From Massilia rhizosphaerae (GTDB taxonomy: Bacteria; Pseudomonadota; Gammaproteobacteria; Burkholderiales; Burkholderiaceae_D), in NCBI RefSeq assembly GCF_016093545.1, contig NZ_JADKYX010000001.1, forward strand, positions 434,001 to 498,000: DNA of 64,000 nt, read 5' to 3'. The notes below the pieces were generated by a model, which saw only the letters and a list, made by a program, of their open reading frames with translations, ran no database searches and was not told the DNA's origin. The first letter of the stretch is position 1, and every line of letters starts with the position of its first letter. Below are positions 21,059-32,108 of the stretch, in pieces. The translations under genes and the position numbers were made by a program.

Positions 21059-21711
21059 GCGTCCCCCTTGCCGTGATCGGGTTGTTCGTGCTCGTCGATG
21101 TACTTCGAGAGCATCAGCGTCTGCACGACGATGAAGGCGAAGAATATGCCTGTGATGCCGAACAGCTTGAAGTTCACCCAGGCGCCCGTATTGCCCTTGA
21201 AGACGATGAAGGCCATGACGAGGTTCAGCACGCCGATGGCGGCGAAGAACGTCATCCACGCATAGCCGACCTTGGCCCAGACGGCGTCCGGCAGCTTGAT
21301 CTGCGCTTCCATCACCTTGCGCATCAGGTTGTTGCGGAATCCGACCTGCGCGACGAACAGCGCCAGCGCGAACGCCCAGTACAGGATCGTCGGCTTCCAT
21401 TTGATGAAGCTCTCGTCGTGGAAGTAGATGGTGGCGCCGCCCGTCACGATGATGACGCCCAGCGACAGCCACAGCATGCCGTCGACCTTGCGGCCGCGGG
21501 CCAGCAGGTAGAGGATCTGCAGGATCGTCGCGACGATACCGACGGCCGAGGCCAGCATGATCGGCGATTGTTCGGGCGTGACGTTGCCGCCCGAGATCAG
21601 GCCGCCCATATATTGCACGGCGAGCGCGTGCGCCGCGTCCTGGTGGCCGTCCGCGAATTTGTAGACGAGAAAGAAGAGGATGACCGGGAACAGGTCGAAC
21701 AGGAATTTCAT
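21055..21711 (-). CDS. yciB: Septation protein A / inner-membrane-spanning YciB
   Basis: A 218-residue membrane protein with about five to six helices. It begins MKFLFDLFPVILFF, the invariant start of YciB/IspZ, and has KWKPTILYWAFALALF and NNLMRKVME. YciB links elongation and division machinery and envelope integrity in E. coli. It is coupled to bolA downstream and lies 17 bases after msrB. Confidence 0.95.
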   Translation of the reverse strand: MKFLFDLFPVILFFLVYKFADGHQDAAHALAVQYMGGLISGGNVTPEQSPIMLASAVGIVATILQILYLLARGRKVDGMLWLSLGVIIVTGGATIYFHDESFIKWKPTILYWAFALALFVAQVGFRNNLMRKVMEAQIKLPDAVWAKVGYAWMTFFAAIGVLNLVMAFIVFKGNTGAWVNFKLFGITGIFFAFIVVQTLMLSKYIDEHEQPDHGKGDA

Positions 21712-21728
21712 GGGGGACTCGGTTTCGT

Positions 21729-22133
21729 TCAGATCGGTTCGAAGCGTAGCGCGGCGGAGTTGATGCAATAGCGCAGGCCGGTCGGCGGCGGGCCGTCCGG
21801 GAACACGTGGCCCAGGTGGGCGTCGCAGACGGCGCAGATGATTTCCGTGCGCACCATGCCGTGGCTGCGGTCGGTCTTCTCGATCACGTTGTCCGGATCG
21901 AGGGCGCGGAAATAGCTGGGCCAGCCGCAGCCGGACTCGAACTTGGCGTCCGACTCGAACAGCGGCGTGCCGCAGCACACGCAGCGGTAGATGCCGTGCT
22001 CGTGGTGGTCCCAGTACTTGCCCGTGAACGCGCGTTCGGTGGCCGCGTGGCGCGTCACCTGGTATTCCATCGGATCCAGCTGGGCGCGCCATTCGGCGTC
22101 CGCCTTGGTCACTTTTGTCACTTTTTCGGTCAT
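21729..22133 (-). CDS. msrB: Peptide-methionine (R)-S-oxide reductase
   Basis: A 134-residue MsrB, reducing methionine-R-sulfoxide in proteins. Two zinc CxxC pairs are present (CVCC and CAVC), along with [16 protein letters not shown] and the catalytic cysteine in [11 protein letters not shown]. There is no signal peptide, so it acts in the cytoplasm. It follows selO by 21 bases. SelO, MsrB and BolA together give this operon a redox-stress flavour. Confidence 0.97.
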   Translation of the reverse strand: MTEKVTKVTKADAEWRAQLDPMEYQVTRHAATERAFTGKYWDHHEHGIYRCVCCGTPLFESDAKFESGCGWPSYFRALDPDNVIEKTDRSHGMVRTEIICAVCDAHLGHVFPDGPPPTGLRYCINSAALRFEPI

Positions 22134-22154
22134 GATGTCTCTGTCGTCTTGGAA

Positions 22155-23642
22155 TCAGGAAGAGCAGCTCACTTCGAGTTGGGCGGCCCAGTCCGGCGGC
22201 AGTGCCGCATAGTCGTCGTGCTCCGGCTGGTCGTCGAACGGGTGCTCGAGCACGGACAGCAGCCTGTGCACTTCCGAGTAGTCGCCATTCTGCGCTTTTT
22301 CGATCGCGACCTGGGCGAGATAGTTGCGCAGAACATACTTGGGGTTGGCGGCGTGCATCGCAACCCGGCGCGTCGCATCGACGCTTCCTTCCTGGCGCAG
22401 CCGCGCGCGGTAGCTTGCCGCCCAGGCGTCGAACGCCGGGCGGTCGAGGAACAGGTCGCGCAGCGGCGCGTCGGCCGCGTCGCGCCCGGCATCGGGCACG
22501 TCCACCTGCAACTCGCCCAGGCGGCGGAAGAACAGTGTGAAGTCGACGTGGTTCTCCTGCATGAGCTTGAACATATCGTCGGCCAGCGCGCGGTCGTTCT
22601 CCTGCACGGATTTGAGCCCGAGCTTGGCATGGACAAGTTCATCGAACTTTTCGCCGTAGGCATCGACATAGACGTCGAGCGCGGCCTGCGCCGCGTCCTG
22701 GTCTTCGATCAGCGGCAGCAGGGCGTTGGCGAGCGCATAGCAGTTCCAGTGGCCCACGGGCACCTGGTTCGCGTACGAGTAGCGGCCGCCCTGGTCCGTG
22801 TGGTTGCAGATGTGGTCGACGTCGAACGCTTCCATGAACCCGAACGGGCCATAATCCAGGGTGATGCCCAGGATCGACATATTGTCCGTATTCATGACGC
22901 CATGCATGAAACCGACGGCCTGCCAGTGCGCGATCAGCCGCGCCGTGCGGCGCGTCGCTTCCTCGAGCAGGGCAAGGTAGGGATTCGGGGTGCCGGCCAG
23001 CTCCGGATAGAACGTCTCGATGACGTAGTCCGCCAAGGTGCGCAATTCGTCCGGCTTGTCGCGGTAGCGCCAGTGTTCGAAGGAACCGAAACGCACGAAG
23101 CTGGGCGCCATGCGGGTGACGACGGCGGCCGTCTCCACGGTTTCGCGGACGACCCGCTGGTTCGAGCCCGTCACCATGAGCGCGCGCGTCGTCGGGATGC
23201 CGAGGGCGGCCATCGCCTCCGAACACAGGAATTCGCGGATCGACGAGCGCAGCACGGCGCGGCCGTCGCCCATGCGAGAGTACGGCGTCATGCCGGCGCC
23301 CTTGAGCTGCAGCTCGATCCTGCCGTCAAGGCCGGCGACGTCGCCCAGCAGGATCGCGCGGCCGTCGCCCAGCTGGCCCGCCCAGTGGCCGAACTGGTGG
23401 CCGGAATAGACGGCGGCCAGCGGCTGCGCGCGGGGCGGCACCTGGTTGCCCGTGAAGACGGCGACGAAATCGTCGTGCGCGAGGTCGACCGGATCGAGAC
23501 CGACGAGCCGCGCGGCCGGACCGCTGGCCGCGACGAAGTACGGCGCGGGCAGGGGCGTCGGCATCAGGCGCGTGTAGAACGCGGGCGGCAATTCGGCAAA
23601 GGAATTGTCGAATGGCAGGTCGTCGGCGGTGCGGGTGCTGAT
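22155..23642 (-). CDS. selO: Protein adenylyltransferase SelO, probable ATC start
   Basis: A pseudokinase-fold enzyme that transfers AMP from ATP to Ser/Thr/Tyr of redox proteins. Motifs: [38 protein letters not shown]-like [11 protein letters not shown], the metal site [12 protein letters not shown] with LDYGPFGF, and the C-terminal EVSCSS. The conserved N-terminal stretch [16 protein letters not shown] lies upstream of the first ATG/GTG/TTG-type codon (TTG at 23591) and runs back without ATG, GTG or TTG to a stop. AAGGA is 6 bases before an ATC at 23642, giving a 495-residue protein. A CTG at 23618 lacks a ribosome site. See findings. Confidence 0.9.
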   Translation of the reverse strand: MSTRTADDLPFDNSFAELPPAFYTRLMPTPLPAPYFVAASGPAARLVGLDPVDLAHDDFVAVFTGNQVPPRAQPLAAVYSGHQFGHWAGQLGDGRAILLGDVAGLDGRIELQLKGAGMTPYSRMGDGRAVLRSSIREFLCSEAMAALGIPTTRALMVTGSNQRVVRETVETAAVVTRMAPSFVRFGSFEHWRYRDKPDELRTLADYVIETFYPELAGTPNPYLALLEEATRRTARLIAHWQAVGFMHGVMNTDNMSILGITLDYGPFGFMEAFDVDHICNHTDQGGRYSYANQVPVGHWNCYALANALLPLIEDQDAAQAALDVYVDAYGEKFDELVHAKLGLKSVQENDRALADDMFKLMQENHVDFTLFFRRLGELQVDVPDAGRDAADAPLRDLFLDRPAFDAWAASYRARLRQEGSVDATRRVAMHAANPKYVLRNYLAQVAIEKAQNGDYSEVHRLLSVLEHPFDDQPEHDDYAALPPDWAAQLEVSCSS

Positions 23643-23859
23643 AACGCTTCCTTGGTTGCATTGGTTCTCGGTGCGCGGATTTTACCCCACACGCGCGGAT
23701 TCTATGGGCGAGGGCCGTGCGTGGCCTATCCGGGTTACATTCCGTAACGGTTCTGTAATGCGGAACCGGACCGCTTGCTGCGCCGCAGCATCGAATGTCG
23801 TTGACCTTATCCGCACGCTCGTTCGAAACTGGGCATTCCGACAAGTTTTCGAGAACACC

Positions 23860-25487
<1,628 letters not shown>

Positions 25488-25515
<28 letters not shown>

Positions 25516-28232
25516 GGCGTCCGCCGCGCATACCGGTCGATCAACTCCTGCGCGGGAATCGGGCGGGACAGCAGATAGCCCTGGATCTCGTCGCACCCTT
25601 CGGCGCGCAGGAACTCGAGCTGGGCCTGGGTTTCCACGCCCTCCGCGATCACGCCGAGGCCCAGGTTCTTCGCCATGGCGATGACCGTGCGGACGATCGC
25701 GCGGTTCTCGCGGTTGCGCGGGAGGTCGCGGATGAAGCTCTGGTCGATCTTCAGGCGGTCGATCGGAAAGTCCTTCAGATACGAGAGCGACGAATAGCCC
25801 GTGCCGAAATCGTCGATGGCGATCTCGACGCCCAGCGCCTTGAGTTGCTGCAGCTTGCACACCGTGTCGTCGACGCCGGCGATGATCGAGCTTTCCGTCA
25901 GCTCGAGTTCCAGCCGGTGCGGGGGCAGGCCCGTGGTGTCCAGGATGCGGTGCACCTGGGCGACGAAATCCGCGTGGTGGATCTGCTTGGCCGCGATATT
26001 CACGGCCAGGCGGAGCGGCAGGCCGTGTTCCTTGTCCCAGACCATCGCCTCGGCACAGGCGGACTGCAGCACCCAGGTGCCGAGGGGGACGATCTGGCCG
26101 CTTTCTTCCGCCAGCGGAAGGAATTCGGGGGGCGCGAAGGTTTCGCCGCCCTCGCGCGGCCAGCGCAGCAGGGTTTCCACGCCCGTGATCTGGCCGGTAC
26201 GGAGCGATTGCTGCGGCTGGTAGTACAGCTGGAATTCGTGGCGCTCGGTGGCGCGGCGCATGGCCGTTTCGATTTCCAGGCGCCGTCTCGCCTGGTGCGC
26301 CATCGATTCGTCGAAGAAGCGCCAGCAATTGCGCCCGGCCGCCTTGGCGCGGTAGAGCGCGGTGTCGGCGTGGCGCCGCAGGGACTTGCTGTCGGACGCG
26401 TCTTCCGGAAAGAGACTGATGCCCATGCTGATGCCGACGTACAGGTCGCGGCCGTCGAGGGCGATGGGCTCGTCGAACGAGCGGCTGATGCGCTCCACCA
26501 ATTGCTCGACGCCGACGACGCTGTCGCCGAAATCTTCCATGAGCACGACGAATTCGTCGCCGCCGAGGCGGGCCAGGAAATCGCTGCGGCGCAACGCATC
26601 CTGGATGCGCTTGCCCACGGTGCAGATGATCTGGTCGCCTTTTTCATGGCCGAGACTGTCGTTGATGGTCTTGAACTGGTCGAGGTCGATCAGGATGACG
26701 GCCACCCACGCCTTGTTGCGCGCGGCGAGGGCGATGGCGTGTTCGATCCGGCCCAGCAAGGTAAAGCGGTTGGGCAGCTTCGTGAGCGGGTCGAAGTGGG
26801 TGACCTCGAACAGGCGTTGTTCCGACAGCCTCAGGTCGGTCACGTCGACGGTGACGCCGCGCAGCTGGAGCGCGTTCCTGCCGGTGGCCGTGACCATCAC
26901 GTTGCTGCGCAACCAGCGTTCGCGGCCGTCCGGCGTGACGACGTGGTGCTCGATCGGCTGGAGGGCCGTCGTGCGCCCGTCCGGCGCGAAAGGCGGCAGC
27001 GGGGTCGACGTGCCGCCGCCCAGCTTCTCCAGCCAGAATCGCGGGTCGGACAGCCATTGGCGGGAGGGATAGCCGGAGATGGCGCCGGCGTTGCCGCTGA
27101 CGTAGGTGAAGCGCATGTCGGGCAGCGTCGCTTCCCAGACGATGCCGTCGATGCCGTCCACCAGCTCCTCGTAGCGCTGCCGGGAGTGCGCCAGCGCGTC
27201 GTTGCGCCGCGCCAGGTCGTCCTGCGTCGCCATCAGCTCGTTCAGGCGGCGCCACAAGAGGACGATCAGCGATTCCACCAGGAGGATCGAAAACAGCCGC
27301 ATCAGGATGATGTCGCGGATCCTGTCGCGCCATGGCATCAGCACGTAATCGCGCGACATGCTGACGGCGGCGATCAGGGGATACCGCGTGGCGCGGGCAA
27401 AACCGGCGATGCGCGCGCTGTCGTCGAGGGCGCTGCGCTCGACCTCGTACGTGCCGCTGCTGGCAAGGCGCGCGTGGCGGAACAGCGGGGCGTCCGCGAA
27501 ATTCCGGCTCAGGACGCTTTCGTCCATGGGCGTTTCCATCAGCACCCAGCCGTCCGGCCGGGCCAGCGTCAACGCGCTGCCTTCGCCCACGCGCAAGGTG
27601 CGGTAGAACGCGTTGAAATAAGCGAGGTCGATGGAGAGGAGCACGATCGCCTTCAGCGTGCCGTCCGGATGGTCGATGCGGCGGCTGAGCGGAATGGTCC
27701 ATTTGCCGTTGTACCGGCTCCTGATCGGCCTCGAGAGATGCGGTGCGCTGCCGGGATGCTCCACGTGGAAACGATAGTATTCGCGGTCTCGAACGTCGAT
27801 GGGGTCGAACGGATACGCCATGCTGCTGACGCGCACCCAGCCCTGCGCATCGACCGCGCTCAGGCCCCGTGCTTGCGGCAGGTTGCTGACCTGCCTCACG
27901 AGGATGGCATTGACCTTCGGATCGTCCTGCGCGGACAGCGTCAATCCGCGTTCTTCGATATCGCCTATCGCGCCTTGCAGCCTGCTGTCCGCTTCACCGA
28001 TGGTGCGCACGGCGTGTTCCACCAGGATCGTCGAGATATTGCCGACGTCGGACGCGGTGCGGGCCATCGTCGCGCGGTAATCTTGCGCGATGAATTCGTA
28101 GGCAAAATAGATATAGAGTGCCGGAATGACGATGGCCAGCCCGAGCAGCGCGCGATGCAGATTGCGAATATTGGGGACGGCCAGCGTTGCGCGTGAAGCG
28201 GGCTCGATCGTCGCCCGGGAAGAGTCCGGCAT
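25488..28232 (-). CDS. Membrane-bound dCache-PAS-GGDEF-EAL c-di-GMP enzyme
   Basis: A 914-residue sensor. TM helix about 27-49, periplasmic Cache-like sensor to about 295, second TM about 297-318, PAS with PAC about 350-470, GGDEF about 480-640, and EAL about 650-900. The cyclase site RLGGDEF and the RxxD inhibitory site (RRSD, five residues earlier) are intact. In the phosphodiesterase the signature reads ETL instead of EAL, but the metal and base residues in NIAAKQ, ELTESSI, DDFGTGYSS, KIDQSFI and AEGVET are present, so it may still be active. It shares a divergent 164-base promoter region with the beta-oxidation gene. Confidence 0.93.
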
Positions 28233-28320
28233 GATGTTCGCGCATAGAGAAAGGAGGAAGCCTCCTCCATCTGCACGCCGGTGTCAATACGCGTCCGCGC
28301 GGGGCTTTCCGATAAATAAC

Positions 28321-28328
28321 ACGATCGT
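28321..28328. promoter_or_regulatory. Palindrome between divergent EAL and FadB-like genes
   Basis: ACGATCGT is a perfect 8-bp palindrome within ACACGATCGTTCTTTTT. TetR-type repressors of fatty-acid degradation often use ACG-N-CGT cores, so an operator for the beta-oxidation gene starting 69 bases downstream is possible. An 8-bp palindrome can occur by chance. Confidence 0.25.
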
Positions 28329-28396
28329 TCTTTTTATCGGTTATATTGTCGCCACCGACCCCATACCACCTGAAGAGAAGAGAGAAGAGGAGACCC

Positions 28397-30484
28397 ATGA
28401 GTGCCGACTACCAGGTCATCGACGACGTTGCCGTCATCACGCTGAACAACCCGCCCGTCAACGGCCTCGGCCTCGCGACGCGCACCGCCGCCGTCGAGGG
28501 CTTGCGCCGTGCGGCCGCGGATGCGGCCGTCAAGGCCATCGTCATCACGGGCGCCGGCAAGGCGTTCTCGGGCGGCGCCGACATCCGCGAGTTCAATTCG
28601 CCCAAGGCGCTCACGGAACCTACGCTGCACACCCTGATCCGCACGGTCGAGGATTCGGGCAAGCCGACCGTCGCCGCCATCCACACCGTGTGCATGGGCG
28701 GCGGCCTGGAACTGGCGCTCGGCGCCAACTACCGCGTCGCGCTGCCGGGCGCGCAGATCGCGCTGCCGGAAGTGAAACTGGGCCTGCTCCCCGGCGCCGG
28801 CGGCACGCAGCGCCTGCCGCGCGTGCTGGGCCTGGAGACCGCGCTGAACATGATCGTGACGGGCACGCCGGTGGTGTCCGAAAAACTGGCCGGCACCTTG
28901 CTGTTCGACGAACTGCTGGAGCCGGGCAGCGACCTCGTGGCCGGGGCCGTCGCGTTCGCGCGCCGCGTCGCCGATGTGCGACCTCTGCCCAGGGTGCGCG
29001 ACCGCCAGGTCGACCATCCCGACGCCGCGGGCTTCCTCGCGGCCGCGCGTGCGCGCGTGAAGGCCGAGGCCGGGCCGTTCCCGGCGCCCGTCGAATGCGT
29101 GGAGACGGTCGCCGCGTCCGTCGAACAACCGTTCGAGGAGGGTTTGAAGTTCGAGCGCGAGCGCTTCATCCGCCTCACGCAGACGACGGAATCGAAGGCG
29201 CTGCGCCATGCCTTCTTCGCCGAGCGCGCCGCCGGCAAGGTGCCGGACGTGCCGCCCGATACGCCGGTGCGCGACATCCGCAGCGCGGCCGTCGTCGGCG
29301 CCGGCACGATGGGCGTCGGCATCGCGATGAATTTCGCGAACGCCGGCATCCCCGTCACCTTGCTGGAAACGAGCCGGGAGGCGCTGGACAAGGGCCTGGC
29401 CACCCTGCGCGCGAATTACGAGAACACGGTCAAAAAGGGCAGGCTGGCGCCCGAGAAGGCCGCTGAGCGCGTGGGCCTCGTGCGCGGCACGCTGGACTAT
29501 GCCGACATCGCCCAGGCCGACATCGTCATCGAGGCCGTGTTCGAAGACATGGGTGTGAAGGAGACCGTGTTCCGCAAGCTGGACGCGGCGCTGAAGCCGG
29601 GCGCGATCCTCGCCTCGAACACGTCGACGCTGGACCTGGACCGCATCGCGTCGTTCACGGCGCGCCCGCAGGACGTCATCGGCCTGCATTTCTTCAGCCC
29701 CGCCAACGTGATGAAGCTGCTGGAGATCGTGCGCGGCGCGGCGACCGGCAAGGACGTGCTGGCGACGGCGCTGGCGCTGGCGAAGAAGCTCAGGAAGACG
29801 GGCGTCGTGTCGGGCGTGTGCGACGGTTTCATCGGCAACCGCATGGTCGAACAGTACATCCGCCAGGCCGGCTTCCTGCTCGACGAGGGCGCGCTGCCGC
29901 AGCGGGTCGACGCGGCCATCGAACGATTCGGCTTCGCCATGGGCCCGTTCCGTATGGGCGACCTGGCCGGCAACGACGTGGGCTGGTACATCCGCAAGCG
30001 CCGCGCCGTGGAGACGCCGGACGTCAGGTATTCGAAGACGGCCGACCTGCTGTGCGAACAGGGCCGCTTCGGCCAGAAGACGGGCGCCGGCTGGTACGAC
30101 TACCGCGCCGGCGACCGCACGCCGCAGCCATCGACGTGGGTCGACGAGATGATCGTCAGGCATTCGCAGGACCTGGGTCTCGCGCGCCGCGCGATTTCCG
30201 ACGAGGAGATCGTCGAGCGGCTCGTGTATGCGCTGGTCAATGAGGGTGCGCGGATCCTGGAAGAGGGGATCGCGCTGCGTGCCTCGGACATCGACATGGT
30301 GTATTTGTCCGGCTACGGCTTCCCGCTGTTCCGCGGCGGACCGATGTTCTACGCCGACACAGTCGGCCTGGCGAACGTGCTGGCCGCCGTCGAGAATTAC
30401 GCGCGCGGCTGCCACGGCGAGGCCTGGACGCCGGCCCCGCTGCTCGTGCGCCTGGCGCGGGAAGGCAAGACCTTCAACGCTTGA
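28397..30484 (+). CDS. 3-hydroxyacyl-CoA dehydrogenase / enoyl-CoA hydratase (FadB/FadJ type)
   Basis: A 695-residue bifunctional beta-oxidation enzyme. The N-terminal crotonase domain (1-190) has GAGKAFSGGADIREF, GGGLELALGANYR and LPEVKLGLLPGAGGTQRLPR. The dehydrogenase from about 295 has the NAD site VVGAGTMGVGIAMNFANAG and the catalytic His in GLHFFSPANVMKLLEIV; two C-terminal 3HCDH repeats follow. GAGGAGA sits 5 bases before the ATG. The thiolase partner is not adjacent, so it must be elsewhere. The acyl-CoA ligase 3 kb upstream could feed it. Confidence 0.95.
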   Translation: MSADYQVIDDVAVITLNNPPVNGLGLATRTAAVEGLRRAAADAAVKAIVITGAGKAFSGGADIREFNSPKALTEPTLHTLIRTVEDSGKPTVAAIHTVCMGGGLELALGANYRVALPGAQIALPEVKLGLLPGAGGTQRLPRVLGLETALNMIVTGTPVVSEKLAGTLLFDELLEPGSDLVAGAVAFARRVADVRPLPRVRDRQVDHPDAAGFLAAARARVKAEAGPFPAPVECVETVAASVEQPFEEGLKFERERFIRLTQTTESKALRHAFFAERAAGKVPDVPPDTPVRDIRSAAVVGAGTMGVGIAMNFANAGIPVTLLETSREALDKGLATLRANYENTVKKGRLAPEKAAERVGLVRGTLDYADIAQADIVIEAVFEDMGVKETVFRKLDAALKPGAILASNTSTLDLDRIASFTARPQDVIGLHFFSPANVMKLLEIVRGAATGKDVLATALALAKKLRKTGVVSGVCDGFIGNRMVEQYIRQAGFLLDEGALPQRVDAAIERFGFAMGPFRMGDLAGNDVGWYIRKRRAVETPDVRYSKTADLLCEQGRFGQKTGAGWYDYRAGDRTPQPSTWVDEMIVRHSQDLGLARRAISDEEIVERLVYALVNEGARILEEGIALRASDIDMVYLSGYGFPLFRGGPMFYADTVGLANVLAAVENYARGCHGEAWTPAPLLVRLAREGKTFNA

Positions 30485-30530
30485 CGATGGGCCATGCTAG
30501 GCTAGCGGTCAACGCGACGACCCGGCCCAC

Positions 30531-31742
30531 ATGAAAAACGCCCTGCTGATCGCGACCGCCTGCCTGCTCGGACTGTTGTCCACGACGGGCGCGTCGCTGC
30601 CTTATCCCATCCTGCCGCCGCTGTTCGTGAACGGCGCGCCGGACAGCCTCACGCACTTCCTCGGCCTGCCGCCCAAGCTGCTGTTCGCGCTGGCGCTGAT
30701 GGTCAATCCGGTCGGACTGTTGCTGGGCACGTCGGTGCTCGGGTCGCTGTCCGACCGCTACGGCCGGCGTCCGCTGCTGCTCGTCACGGCGCTCGGCGCG
30801 GCGGTCGGCCACGTGCTCACGGCATGGGCGCTGGCGAGCCGCTCGTATCCGCTGTTCCTCGCCGCCCGTTTCGGCACGGGCCTGCTGGAGGGCCAGAGCG
30901 CGATCGTGCGGGGCATGCTGGCGGACCGCTTGCAAGGGCCGCTGCGCAACCACGCGCTGTCGTGGCTGAACGGCGCGCTGCACCTGGGCTGGTTGTTCGG
31001 GCCGCTGCTGGCCGGCTTCACGATCGCGTGGGGCGTCACGGTGCCGTTCTACATCGCGGCCGGCGCGCTGTTGCTGGGTGCAATCCTCGTCGGCGCGGCG
31101 CTGGAGCGCAAGCCGCGCGCGGAGGGACCGTCGTGGTGGCGAGTCGCGCGCGACCGGCATGCGTTCAACCTGCTGCGTCACGACGGCCTGCGCGCCCTGT
31201 TCGGCGTGCAGCTCGCGTACACGTGCGGCGTCACCGCCTTCTACGAATTCTATCCGCTGTGGCTCGTGGAAGTGGGCCATTACGACACGCGCGCCATCGC
31301 CCTCGTCAACGTGGGGATGTGCGGGCTGATGACGTGTTCCGCGCTGTTCGCGGGCCGCGCCAGCCGCACGGAACCGATGCGCCGCGCCGCGTGGCTGGCG
31401 GCGTGCGTCGCGCTGGCCATCGGGTCGCTGGGGGTGGGCCATTTGTGGGTGGGACTCGTCGGCATCATGGCGTTCGGCTTGCCGCATGCGTTCTACAATG
31501 CCGTCGTGCAGGCGTGGGCGGCGGACCGCTTCGGCGGCGGCCACGGACAAGGCGCCGTCATGGGCCTGTTGTCGACGACGTTCTGCCTCGCGAACATCCT
31601 GATGGCGGCGGCGGGCGCCGTGCTCACGCTGGTCGACATGCGTCTCGTGCTGCTGGCCGGCGCGATCCTCACGGCGTGGGCGGCGAACCGGATGCGCACG
31701 TGGGGCCGGGTGCCGGTGGCCGGGGCGCCGCCGGCGGCGTGA
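30531..31742 (+). CDS. MFS transporter, TCR/tet-like efflux type
   Basis: A 403-residue, 12-helix major facilitator. Motif A is visible as GSLSDRYGRRPLLL between helices 2 and 3, with RFGTGLLEGQSAIVRGMLAD in the motif B/C region. The organisation resembles drug or metabolite exporters of the DHA1 class. The substrate is not identifiable. It starts 46 bases after the beta-oxidation gene and may be co-transcribed with it. A REP-like repeat cluster follows. Confidence 0.85.
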   Translation: MKNALLIATACLLGLLSTTGASLPYPILPPLFVNGAPDSLTHFLGLPPKLLFALALMVNPVGLLLGTSVLGSLSDRYGRRPLLLVTALGAAVGHVLTAWALASRSYPLFLAARFGTGLLEGQSAIVRGMLADRLQGPLRNHALSWLNGALHLGWLFGPLLAGFTIAWGVTVPFYIAAGALLLGAILVGAALERKPRAEGPSWWRVARDRHAFNLLRHDGLRALFGVQLAYTCGVTAFYEFYPLWLVEVGHYDTRAIALVNVGMCGLMTCSALFAGRASRTEPMRRAAWLAACVALAIGSLGVGHLWVGLVGIMAFGLPHAFYNAVVQAWAADRFGGGHGQGAVMGLLSTTFCLANILMAAAGAVLTLVDMRLVLLAGAILTAWAANRMRTWGRVPVAGAPPAA

Positions 31743-31807
31743 CACTTCGCGGAGTGACGGACTTATTCGCCGGCTACCGCGGGCCAAGGCGGTAAATTCC
31801 GGGCCAA

Positions 31808-32040
31808 AAATTCGGGGTCAAAATTCGGGGTCAGAGCACTTTTTTCGCGAAATTCGGGGTCAGAGCGATTTTCGGTGCACATGATTTCGAGCAAGTGCGG
31901 GTCAGACGGTATCAGGGCTGCCAGTGGCTACCATCTCGCTGGGACGGGACTTTCTGACGCCATTCGTTTAGTTCGAGACATTGATCGAAAATGTGCTCTG
32001 ACCCCGAATTGAGCCGAAAATGTGCTCTGACCCCGAATTT
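31808..32040. repeat. BIME-like element of inverted AATTCGGGGTCAGAGCAC repeats, copy A
   Basis: Three rightward units begin at 31808 (AAATTCGGGGTCA), 31821 (AAATTCGGGGTCAGAGCAC) and 31850 (AAATTCGGGGTCAGAGCG). Two inverted units, GTGCTCTGACCCCGAATT, are at 31993-32010 and 32022-32039. The inverted units are preceded by GACATTGATCGAAAAT, which recurs almost unchanged in the second element at 51.7 kb. Such repeats accompany REP-associated tyrosine transposases (RAYT) in related genomes, but no transposase gene is here. Confidence 0.8.
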
Positions 32041-32059
32041 TATTATCGTGACGCGAACG

Positions 32060-32083
32060 AAAAAGCCGCCGGTGACGGCGGCT
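32060..32083 (-). terminator. Terminator of the MHS transporter gene
   Basis: On the minus strand AGCCGCCG-TCA-CCGGCGGCT is followed by TTTTT. The stem lies 26 bases beyond the stop of the leftward transporter gene. Confidence 0.8.
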
Positions 32084-32108
32084 CGGCTGGGAGGGGCGAG
32101 GGCGACGG

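Larger units (their letters stand above)
31743..32108. other. Gene-free gap with a GGGGTCAGAGC repeat cluster and a terminator
   Basis: These 366 bases lie between two converging transporter genes. They hold five copies of a GGGGTCAGAGC-type repeat (see separate entry), an inner unique stretch of about 125 bases and the leftward terminator at 32060-32083. Translation of the inner part gives no recognisable protein of useful length. Confidence 0.7.

Noticed and set aside
31868-31992. A transposase remnant inside repeat copy A
   Set aside because: The minus-strand translation near the repeat is short and I recognise no RAYT catalytic motif, so a remnant cannot be supported.
31808-32040. A possible CRISPR array
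   Set aside because: Repeat units face both ways, spacing is irregular, there are no Cas genes, and the plan matches REP/BIME elements.
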